Below are positions 15,913-22,520 of a stretch of 22,658 bases of DNA, piece by piece. The notes beneath the pieces are model-generated. The model saw nothing but the letters and a program-made list of their open reading frames with translations. It did no database searches and was not told where the DNA came from. The number at the start of each line of letters is the position of its first letter. Position 1 is the stretch's first letter. The DNA is taken from positions 1-22,658 of the forward strand of contig DBRR01000042.1 of NCBI GenBank assembly GCA_002306055.1, written 5' to 3'. The DNA comes from Anaerolineaceae bacterium UBA1363 (GTDB taxonomy: Bacteria > Chloroflexota > Anaerolineae > Anaerolineales > Anaerolineaceae). The position numbers and the translations under genes were made by a program.

Positions 15913-15999
15913 TCTCCGAAAATGCTACCGCGACCGGTTATACTTCAAAACGAGAAATATCACTGTGTTACTTGAATTATCGCACGAAATGGAGATTTT
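15913..15999. other. Divergent intergenic region between transporter and pantothenate kinase genes
   Basis: This 87-base stretch must hold both divergent promoters. A + strand TATACT and a - strand TATAAC overlap at about 15938-15943, but neither has a clear -35 box. A good GGAG ribosome site for the kinase gene is at its right end. Confidence 0.35.
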
Positions 16000-16818
16000 A
16001 TGAGCCTGGTATTAGGTCTGGACGTAGGGGGAAGCACCACGAAAGTGGTGGCGTTTGAAGATGGCAAGATGCAGGAAAGTGTGATCGTAAAAGCCAGCGA
16101 TCCGCTTGCCTCGGCATATGCCGGGCTCGGACGATATCTGGAAACCTCGGGTAAGAAGTTGTCACAAATTGATAAAATCGTAGCAACAGGTGTGGGAGCC
16201 TCTTATTTGGGTGGTGATTTGCTGGAGAGAAAAACGATCTTCGTGAACGAGTTTGAGTCTGTTGGCATCGGTGGGATTTTCCTGGCGGGTGTCCCGGAAG
16301 CGGTCGTAGTGAGCATGGGAACAGGAACCTCCCTGGTCGAAGCCAGAGGGTCCAACGTCCGGCATATCATCGGTTCAGGCGTTGGTGGAGGGACCTTGCT
16401 GGGATTGGCTGACAGGCTGATCAATGTCAGTGATTTTGAGACAATTGATCAGCTTTCACAAAATGGACAATTGGAAAAGATTGACCTGACTGTCGGAGAC
16501 CTGACCCAAAAGGAAATCCCGGGTCTCACTCCAAGTACCACGGCATCCAATTTCGGAAAGCTTATTGGTTTGAGTGAGCCTGAGGATCTCGCGGCAGGAA
16601 TCGTGAATCTTGTTTTCCAATCTGTTGGTACGGCAGCGGTTTTAGCGGCAAGACTTTGCCAGTTGGACACAATCGTGGTTACAGGCAATCTGATGCGCAT
16701 GAGTCTTGGTCGCCAGATCCTTGATGGATTTTCCCAGTTGTACGGTATTAACTTTTTGATACCTGAGCGGGCGGAATATGCGACAGCCACCGGAGCCGCC
16801 TTGCAGGGGTGCAAATGA
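16000..16818 (+). CDS. coaW: Type II pantothenate kinase
   Basis: This 272-residue kinase of the ASKHA fold phosphorylates pantothenate, the first step of coenzyme A synthesis. It has the phosphate-1 motif GLDVGGSTTK (residues 6-15), a FVNEFES segment matching the catalytic-Glu region FVEFDA of the staphylococcal enzyme, MGTGTS, GSGVGGGTLLGLADRL, and STTASNFG, all in the order seen in type II enzymes. Type II kinases are typical of staphylococci and animals but occur in scattered other bacteria. Most bacteria use type I or type III instead. A clean GGAGA site precedes the ATG. RsmE follows 32 bases later on the same strand. A related BadF-type ATPase is the main alternative; the motif match favours CoaW. 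Confidence 0.88.
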   Translation: MSLVLGLDVGGSTTKVVAFEDGKMQESVIVKASDPLASAYAGLGRYLETSGKKLSQIDKIVATGVGASYLGGDLLERKTIFVNEFESVGIGGIFLAGVPEAVVVSMGTGTSLVEARGSNVRHIIGSGVGGGTLLGLADRLINVSDFETIDQLSQNGQLEKIDLTVGDLTQKEIPGLTPSTTASNFGKLIGLSEPEDLAAGIVNLVFQSVGTAAVLAARLCQLDTIVVTGNLMRMSLGRQILDGFSQLYGINFLIPERAEYATATGAALQGCK

Positions 16819-16850
16819 ACCAAATATGGAAAATACGCTAAAATAGTGCC

Positions 16851-17591
16851 ATGCAACACTTTTTTCTAGATCCAGACTCGGTACAAGATGGTATCGTTAC
16901 TTTCCCAGAAGATATATCGCGCCAGATCAAGAACGTATTACGCCTCAAAGTCAAGACTGGGGCTGTGATCGTACTGGATAATTCAGGCTGGGAGTACCTG
17001 GTGCAGCTTACCGGAAGTAAAGGGCAAAACCTGATCGGTGAGATCACAGGGAAACAGCTTGGCAGACCCGAACCATTAGTAGGATTGCGCTTATGCTACA
17101 GTCTCACAAGGCGCGAAAAGATGGAGATAATTCTGCAAAAGGCGACTGAAATTGGGGTAACCAGTTTTCAGCCGTATATTTCCTCCCGCAGCCTGGTGCA
17201 GGATAAGCGGCAGAACAGCGCGCGCCAGGAGCGCTTGAACGCAATTATGCGGGAAGCTGCGGAACAATCCATGCGCGCGAAATTACCCGTCTTGCTTCCA
17301 GCGCTTGCATTTGAAGAAATGCTGGCAGCCGCGGAAGGTTGCGCGGTAAAACTGATCGCATGGGAGAGCACGGCGATTGTGAGCCAGGTATGCCCGGAAA
17401 TGCTCAGAGTAGGGGAAAGCGCAAAACCTGAGATTGCTCTGTTGATCGGTCCGGAAGGCGGTTTTAGTTCAGAAGAGGTGGCGTTGGCAGAAAAACACGG
17501 CTTTCAGCAGATTTCCCTGGGCACGAATATCCTGCGCATGGAAACAGCCTGTATCGCTGGCTGCGCCATCATCCGGCATCTTTGTCGTTAG
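16851..17591 (+). CDS. rsmE: 16S rRNA m3U1498 methyltransferase RsmE
   Basis: This 246-residue SPOUT-class methyltransferase, by family, makes m3U1498 in helix 44 of 16S rRNA, close to the decoding site. The N-terminal PUA-like domain covers about residues 1-70 (HFFLDPD). The SPOUT domain shows KATEIGVTSFQPYISSRS, REAAEQSMRAKLP, LIGPEGGFSSEE and LGTNILRMETA, including the knot that binds SAM. Length and motifs are standard. The start has no clear Shine-Dalgarno site. It lies 32 bases after coaW and is probably cotranscribed. Only 7 bases separate its stop from that of the convergent RsmF-like gene and no terminator is visible between them. Confidence 0.95.
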   Translation: MQHFFLDPDSVQDGIVTFPEDISRQIKNVLRLKVKTGAVIVLDNSGWEYLVQLTGSKGQNLIGEITGKQLGRPEPLVGLRLCYSLTRREKMEIILQKATEIGVTSFQPYISSRSLVQDKRQNSARQERLNAIMREAAEQSMRAKLPVLLPALAFEEMLAAAEGCAVKLIAWESTAIVSQVCPEMLRVGESAKPEIALLIGPEGGFSSEEVALAEKHGFQQISLGTNILRMETACIAGCAIIRHLCR

Positions 17592-17598
17592 TCTTCAG

Positions 17599-19077
17599 CT
17601 AAATTAGTAAGTTGCGGTTTGGTAAAAGGTTTCTCAATCGGTGGGCTGAGAGTTTCCCTGCGCCCAGGTTTCGTCCCATTTCATCTCGAATCACCACGAC
17701 CGATCCCATCTTCAACCCCTGGAAGTCGAGATTCCGCACATCCTGACCTGAAAGCCATTGTGCGACGTTTTCTGCGGGGATTGTCCAGGCATTGGCGACG
17801 AAAAGGTTCCCAAACCGGTTGATAATGTCAACCGAGAGTGCCAGATCTCCGTGGAAGACTTTCCCAAACGGCATTCCGAGGCTGTGGAATGGCAGCGCCT
17901 GGAAGTTGTCAAGGTAAGCTTTTGGGATCAAGTGCAGGCTGTCACCCCGTTGGTGGAGAATCAGTCCATTTTGGGTGAGCTGCGGGATCAAACTGATTCC
18001 GTAGAGGTCCACAATTTGAGCATCCAAGATACCCAATTGCTTGTGTGCTATCGGAGTAAACCCAGTAGCTGAAAATGGACGGGCAGGCGGTCGGGTGGCA
18101 TCAGAGGAAAAGTCAGCCACTTTTGTCAGACGGACCGCAAAGAAGCCGTTCGTTTCAAAAATGTGAGGCCAAACCCGCCAACTATTTTGAAGCGTTGGGT
18201 GAAAGGTCTGATCCTGGAAGGCTTTCAATCCAGGGGCTTGCGGAATGCCGAGAGGAATCTTATCGATTTGGAAGGCATCCGGTGCGAGATCCAGCAGGGC
18301 GTTTACTACGGCTTCATCTTCTTCAGGCGCGAGAGTGCAGGTGGAATAGACCAATTCTCCCCCGGGTTTAAGGGCTTTGGCAGCTGAGATTAGCAGCGCG
18401 AGCTGCCTTGTGGCAAGGCGGCTGCGTTCATCGCTCGTGATCGGCCTGGGCGGATGAGAAGCAGAAACCCGCAGGCTTTCCATACTACAAGGGGCATCCA
18501 GTAAGATGCAGTCAAAAGTTTGGGGAAACCAGTCCCCAAGACGTTCGCCAGCGAAGTTGGTGATCATGTGATTAGCAGAACCCCAAACCTGCAGGACGGT
18601 ACGCAAGGCGGAAAGCCGTGGGGCGGACGAGTCGTTGGCAATCACAAAATCCCGGTCGAGATTGTGGTCAACCAGTTGCGTTGTCTTTCCGCCAGGTGAG
18701 GCAGCCATATCAAGTACAAGCTTGGGAGTGGTAGATGTGGAAAAAAGTGAGACAGGCAGGATGGATGCGGCATCCTGAACGTAATAGTACCCAAGGCGGT
18801 GTTCAAGCGTCTGCCCGGGAGGAGTTTGGCTCGAGAGCACCTGCCTGGAGTTGGTGGAGAACGGGATTGGAGTTGTCTGCCAGCCATAACGATCCGACCA
18901 GGTAGCGAGGTCTTGAGTGGGATCGGATGATTTCAGCAGGTTGACGCGCACGGCTGATGGCGCAGCTCGGTTAGCCGCAGCAAGCAGCTCCTGGTAATCG
19001 GACGGGGAGAGATAAGGGCGGTAGCGCGTGATCGCTTGCTGAATTTCGGGAGGGAGAATAGTGTTGGATTCAGTCAT
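17599..19077 (-). CDS. rsmF: RsmF-like 16S rRNA m5C methyltransferase (NSUN family)
   Basis: This 492-residue RNA cytosine-C5 methyltransferase shows DMAASPGGKT for SAM binding, DAPCS with Cys197 (release cysteine) and VYSTCTL with Cys247 (catalytic nucleophile). The AKALKPGGELVYSTCT block is typical of RsmF/YebU. After residue 330 there is a C-terminal PUA-like region ending in MGSVVVIRDEMGRNLGAGK, as in RsmF, which makes m5C1407 in helix 44. I chose the ATG at 19077, which overlaps the preceding stop as ATGACTGA. An ATG at 19104 would add 9 residues. It is the last gene of the five-gene operon. RsmB and other m5C enzymes share the core, so the exact target base is inferred from the C-terminal domain. 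Confidence 0.85.
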   Translation of the reverse strand: MTESNTILPPEIQQAITRYRPYLSPSDYQELLAAANRAAPSAVRVNLLKSSDPTQDLATWSDRYGWQTTPIPFSTNSRQVLSSQTPPGQTLEHRLGYYYVQDAASILPVSLFSTSTTPKLVLDMAASPGGKTTQLVDHNLDRDFVIANDSSAPRLSALRTVLQVWGSANHMITNFAGERLGDWFPQTFDCILLDAPCSMESLRVSASHPPRPITSDERSRLATRQLALLISAAKALKPGGELVYSTCTLAPEEDEAVVNALLDLAPDAFQIDKIPLGIPQAPGLKAFQDQTFHPTLQNSWRVWPHIFETNGFFAVRLTKVADFSSDATRPPARPFSATGFTPIAHKQLGILDAQIVDLYGISLIPQLTQNGLILHQRGDSLHLIPKAYLDNFQALPFHSLGMPFGKVFHGDLALSVDIINRFGNLFVANAWTIPAENVAQWLSGQDVRNLDFQGLKMGSVVVIRDEMGRNLGAGKLSAHRLRNLLPNRNLLI

Positions 19078-19891
19078 GTTTTTGGATGAAAAACAAGAGT
19101 TCATCGCCTGCCATGTCGGTTGTGAGACGCCACGGCTGACCCTCGATGGACTTTTGGATCAAGCTTGTATGATACGCTTCCAACGAATGGTGCCCCGCCA
19201 GGTCGCGGCTCGGCAGGCTGACCACCAGCCATTTGACGTTGAGACCCGCGAATAGCTCGCGGTTGCTGCCCGGACGGCGCTTCTCGAGGCGGTGTGCTTC
19301 TTTAAAGAAAAAGGCGCACTCTGCTTCCTGATCAGGAATATTCGTCAGGATGTCCTGCTGGATTGCGCGGGCTTGTGGATAGAATAACTGAAAGAAGGCC
19401 TGAAGGAAGTCCAGGCGGGGCTGATGAATGTCGTAGGCAACAAAACTGGTTGTTGGCGGGAGATTCATCCATGGAAGTCCAAGTGGGTCCAGCGCGCAGG
19501 CGAGATCGAGTATGGATGTTGGAGTGCCGATTGTGACGTAAATTTTCTGGTAGAAGATCTCGAGAAAAGGCAGGCGTTCACAGCTCGAGGCATGATGACG
19601 CATCCTATCCTGGCACCACGACTTTAAAGTCTCCAGGGATGGATCCTGGGAATGGAACTCTTGCATGCTCGCAGTCTCCACTGGGTAGTTGATGTCCTCA
19701 AGATACGGTGCCATGATGTTGTGCAGAGATTTGCGAAAGTTCGCTTCAAGCTCCTTGCGGGATTGGCTGTGCTGACTTTCATAGGCAAGAATGTCCTGCA
19801 ATGTGGTATGCGGAATCTGTAGGTCCCGATACTTGTGGGAGGCTTCCACTGCCTGGATGAGCGAGTCGAGAAAAGACTGTTCGAAAATCAT
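19070..19891 (-). CDS. Divergent second Arm/Rmt-family methyltransferase homologue
   Basis: This 273-residue protein is a paralogue of the gene just upstream. It keeps the layout of the Arm/Rmt family: KYRDL (residues 20-24), SLHNIMAPYL (55-64), HHASSCERL (99-107) and LDLACALDPLGLPWM (128-142). The last of these matches LDLACGLNPLSIPWM in the neighbour. Several functional positions have changed. The SAM loop CGLNP is CALDP, the RTRLH..GAY motif has lost its arginines and become APY, and the C-terminal SLGGRxKGME is DLAGHHSLEA. It may be an inactive partner, or an enzyme with another target. Its ATG overlaps the preceding stop by 4 bases (ATGA), so the two copies are translationally coupled and could form a heterodimer. 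It is full length, so not an obvious pseudogene. Confidence 0.82.
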   Translation of the reverse strand: MIFEQSFLDSLIQAVEASHKYRDLQIPHTTLQDILAYESQHSQSRKELEANFRKSLHNIMAPYLEDINYPVETASMQEFHSQDPSLETLKSWCQDRMRHHASSCERLPFLEIFYQKIYVTIGTPTSILDLACALDPLGLPWMNLPPTTSFVAYDIHQPRLDFLQAFFQLFYPQARAIQQDILTNIPDQEAECAFFFKEAHRLEKRRPGSNRELFAGLNVKWLVVSLPSRDLAGHHSLEAYHTSLIQKSIEGQPWRLTTDMAGDELLFFIQKHD

Positions 19892-20694
19892 TTTGTTACC
19901 AGGTAAGCTACTTCATTAGGAAAACGAAATTCCTGAATTTTCCAGTTGCGACCAGCTACGAGCTGATCGAATTGCGAACGGTAGGTTTCCTCCATCCCTT
20001 TTCTACGCCCACCCAGGCTGCGAAGGGGGTAAGTGACAAGGATGTGTTCAGCGTTGAGATTCTCAAGGATCTTTTGCGAAAGGCTATGTTCGATTTGCTC
20101 CATCAAGGGAAGCGTCTTCATCAGGAGGGCGAGCTGTACCGGCTGGCTGGGGATGGAAAAAGAGAGATCCAGGATCGATGCCTCCCCCTTGACCCGGTAT
20201 AACTCGAAATAATGCCGTAGAAAATGAACCAATGGATTAACCACATCACTGGCATAATAGCTGAATCCGTCTGCGAGCGGCATCCATGGGATGGAAAGGG
20301 GGTTGAGCCCGCAGGCGAGATCCAGAACCGATTTGACCGGACTGATGGAAGCGAGCGCTGTCTGAAAAAAAGTGGGTAACACCTCAAGACGCTCATATGT
20401 CGAAGCATGCAAGCGCATCATACTGAGACTGGTGGATTCCAAGCCCAATCGGTCATTCGGGTCCAGGGATTTAAATTTATAAAGCCACTGCGTATAGTCT
20501 AACTTCGGAGCAAGGTATGCGCCTGTCAATTGGTGCAAACGAGTGCGTGCGGATTGGATGATAGCCTGTGGACTATTATGCTTTTTTGCTTCTTCCTTGG
20601 TGACACGGGAGACAAGTGTGCTGGCCAGTTGGGCATACTTTTGTGAACGAATTACCTGCTCAATTAATTCCTGGTCGTTTTCTTTATCAGGCAT
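19888..20694 (-). CDS. Arm/Rmt-family 16S rRNA m7G1405 methyltransferase homologue
   Basis: This 268-residue protein closely follows RmtB-type aminoglycoside-resistance methyltransferases, which methylate N7 of G1405 in 16S rRNA. The helical N-terminal domain shows KYAQL (19-23) and SARTRLHQLTGAYLAP (48-63). HASTYERL (96-103) follows. The SAM loop is LDLACGLNP (124-132), with Asp150 as the likely ribose contact, then KTLPLMEQ (193-200). The C-terminal motif is RSLGGRRKGME (225-235). All of these have near-identical counterparts in RmtB. The ATG overlaps the TGT stop by 8 bases (ATGCCTGA). It is embedded in an RNA-modification operon with no transposon or antibiotic cluster, so it looks native. 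Whether it confers 4,6-linked aminoglycoside resistance is untested. Family assignment is firm; the target base is inferred. Confidence 0.9.
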   Translation of the reverse strand: MPDKENDQELIEQVIRSQKYAQLASTLVSRVTKEEAKKHNSPQAIIQSARTRLHQLTGAYLAPKLDYTQWLYKFKSLDPNDRLGLESTSLSMMRLHASTYERLEVLPTFFQTALASISPVKSVLDLACGLNPLSIPWMPLADGFSYYASDVVNPLVHFLRHYFELYRVKGEASILDLSFSIPSQPVQLALLMKTLPLMEQIEHSLSQKILENLNAEHILVTYPLRSLGGRRKGMEETYRSQFDQLVAGRNWKIQEFRFPNEVAYLVTK

Positions 20695-21784
20695 TTAGAT
20701 GCCGCAACCTTTCAATTAACTGTGTCATGAAGCGCAGGTTGTGTTTCGTGGCGAGGCGCATATAAGACGAGTCACGCATCCGGTAGAGGTGGAAAAGATA
20801 CCCCATGGAGTAGTCCCGGCAGCATTCACAGTCGCAGCCTGGCGAGATCGGATCTGAGTCGTGGAAATTCTCTTCTGTATTGATATAGCGAAATTTGAGC
20901 CAACTGCCATCCTGTGTGAGCGCAGGGTTGGCTTCGGACCAGGTGTAGAGCCGCCCATGGCGCGCGTCCCGGGTGGGCAAGGCACAGTCGAACATTTCGT
21001 AACCTAGTCGGAAACTCGTGACAATCCCGGCTGGATGACCGATGCCAAGTGCATGGAGAGGAAACTCGCGCGGAATGAGTGAGCGCGTGTATTCAAGAAT
21101 GTCGGTGATCAGGTTAGAGTCTTCGTCCAGCGGCCAACCGCCAAAACCGAACCCATCGAAGCCAATCTCAAGCAAGCCTTCAGCACAGCGTCGGCGCAAG
21201 TCCAATTCAGCTCCACCCTGGATGACCGCGAAAAGCAGGGGGCGTTGGTTATCGGACCATTTTCGGGATCTGAGCTGCGTTTGGTAACTCGTTTTGGCTC
21301 TGGCTGCCCATGCGAGTGTGCGGGTGACAGAAGCTTCCTGTTCAGCCCGGCTGGCATTCACATGCGTGCAGTCATCCAGGCAAACGAGGATGTCCGAGCC
21401 GTAGCTCATCTGAAGTTGGATGCTTTTTTCTGGAGTCAGCAGCAGTTTTCTGGAAGAGCCTTCCGGGAAGAAAACAATCCCTTTTTCGGTCAGGCTCCCA
21501 AATTTTGCGTTTTGGCGGATGAGCGAGTAGGCCTGAAATCCCCCCGAGTCGGTCATGATGAGACCAGGCCAGGCTGCCATATCGTGCAAGCCTCCCAGGG
21601 TTGAGATGAGGGAGGAGCCCGGCTTTTGCATCAAATGAAAGGCATTCATCATCAGGATCGGCAAACCGACTTCACGCAAGTCAGACGCTGTCAGGCTGCG
21701 CACGTAGCCATAGGTGGCATCCGGCATGAACACTGGTAATTCCAGTGACTGCCCGCGGACTTGGAGTGACCTTGTAGAGCTCAA
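20687..21784 (-). CDS. tgt: Divergent tRNA-guanine transglycosylase (TGT family)
   Basis: This 365-residue protein is a base-exchange enzyme of the queuine tRNA-ribosyltransferase family. It retains the catalytic general base Asp79 (DSGGFQ), Asp137 (LDDCT), Gln189 (IQGG), nucleophile Asp266 (DCALPTR) and the zinc site Cys317, Cys319, Cys322, His348, with normal spacing. Several pocket segments differ from canonical bacterial TGT: GGLAVGE is GGWPLDE (215-221), MGVG is LGIG, GNTYHL is MNAFHL and RNARNG is RDARHG. These changes could alter base or RNA specificity. Translation starts at a TTG (21784) overlapping the preceding stop as TTGA, with a strong GGAGGAGG site. Its place between rRNA methyltransferase genes is unusual, since tgt normally sits near queA or the sec/yajC genes. 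The substrate may be tRNA wobble G34 or something else. Confidence 0.88.
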   Translation of the reverse strand: MSSTRSLQVRGQSLELPVFMPDATYGYVRSLTASDLREVGLPILMMNAFHLMQKPGSSLISTLGGLHDMAAWPGLIMTDSGGFQAYSLIRQNAKFGSLTEKGIVFFPEGSSRKLLLTPEKSIQLQMSYGSDILVCLDDCTHVNASRAEQEASVTRTLAWAARAKTSYQTQLRSRKWSDNQRPLLFAVIQGGAELDLRRRCAEGLLEIGFDGFGFGGWPLDEDSNLITDILEYTRSLIPREFPLHALGIGHPAGIVTSFRLGYEMFDCALPTRDARHGRLYTWSEANPALTQDGSWLKFRYINTEENFHDSDPISPGCDCECCRDYSMGYLFHLYRMRDSSYMRLATKHNLRFMTQLIERLRHLNA

Positions 21785-22482
21785 AACCTCCTCCGTTGGG
21801 GTCGATCCAGGATCAGGATAAACTCCGCTTTTCTACCCTGGACCTGGGCCGCGACATCCTGAACAGTTCCAAGGTAGGCAGCTTCAGAGGGCAGGGTCAG
21901 GTCGAGAGCAAGAAAAATCTGCTGTTGATGACCAAAAGTTTTACTGACTTCATCAAGAAGTTTGGTAAGACGATATGGAGTGTCCATCAGGATAATCGGA
22001 GAGTCAGAAATCTTGTGTTTTTGCAGTACAGCCGAACGCTGCTCGGTCTTTGGCGGAAGGAACCCGAGAAACATGAAGGTTTCCATGTCGAACGGGCAGA
22101 GGGAAAGTGCAGCCATGAGAGAGGAGGCACCTGGAATAGGTACCACTTTAATGCGCATTTCAGCCATCAGCTTGAGGAGCTGCTTGCCGGGGTCAGAAAA
22201 AACAGGCGTGCCGCAATCTGAGATCAGCGCCATGTTCTTGCCGTTCATCAGATCGATCAAGATTTGTTGGATCATATCGCTCTCATTGTGTTCATTGAGT
22301 TCAATTAACGGCTTGCCCTTGATTTCCAGCTGTTTCAACAGCCGCGAACCGTCTTTGCGTTCCTCGCAAATGACAGCATCCACTGACCTGAGAGTTTCAA
22401 TTGCCCTCAGGGTAATATCCTGTGTGTTGCCAATTGGTGTCGCGACAACAAATAAATTCCCAAACTGTTTTTGGTCTGTCAT
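21781..22482 (-). CDS. Second RsmI-family methyltransferase (first gene of the modification operon)
   Basis: This 233-residue protein is a paralogue of the RsmI encoded at 14511-15203. It has VVATPIGN (12-19), ICEERKDGSRLLK instead of the usual EDTR segment, SDCGTPVFSDPG (88-99), and MDTPYRL in place of FYESPHR. The fold is that of tetrapyrrole-type SAM methyltransferases, and the closest known role is 2'-O-methylation of C1402 in 16S rRNA. The changes in these motifs suggest a separate subfamily. It lacks the C-terminal extension of longer RsmI proteins. It opens the operon. Its end carries the GGAGGAGG used by the downstream TGT start, so the two genes are coupled. It could modify the same nucleotide under other conditions or a different one. 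Confidence 0.85.
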   Translation of the reverse strand: MTDQKQFGNLFVVATPIGNTQDITLRAIETLRSVDAVICEERKDGSRLLKQLEIKGKPLIELNEHNESDMIQQILIDLMNGKNMALISDCGTPVFSDPGKQLLKLMAEMRIKVVPIPGASSLMAALSLCPFDMETFMFLGFLPPKTEQRSAVLQKHKISDSPIILMDTPYRLTKLLDEVSKTFGHQQQIFLALDLTLPSEAAYLGTVQDVAAQVQGRKAEFILILDRPQRRRF

Positions 22483-22520
22483 AGCCTATGCTTATCCATC
22501 CTAAGATTATAAAGCATAGG
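22480..22520 (-). promoter_or_regulatory. Promoter with bracketing inverted repeat for the modification operon
   Basis: A - strand TATAAT lies at 22506-22511. It is flanked by a perfect 9-bp inverted repeat, CCTATGCTT/AAGCATAGG, with arms at 22512-22520 and 22485-22493, one just upstream of the -10 and the other between the likely start of transcription (near 22499) and the ATG. The start codon is inside a further small palindrome, CATAGGCTATG (22480-22490). The -35 region is weak. The arrangement resembles a repressor operator; this is inference. Confidence 0.5.

Noticed and set aside
20687..21784. TGT-family gene as a DpdA-type DNA-modification enzyme
   Set aside because: The full zinc site and normal TGT length and motif order are present, and there are no dpd or phage genes around it.
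17599..22482. Aminoglycoside producer self-resistance cluster
   Set aside because: No aminoglycoside synthesis genes (dehydroquinate-like synthase, aminotransferases, glycosyltransferases) or export genes lie in the window.
17599..22482. Recently acquired resistance island carrying an rmt gene
   Set aside because: No transposase, integrase, direct repeats or other resistance genes are visible, and the Rmt genes overlap RNA-modification genes, which implies long co-evolution.
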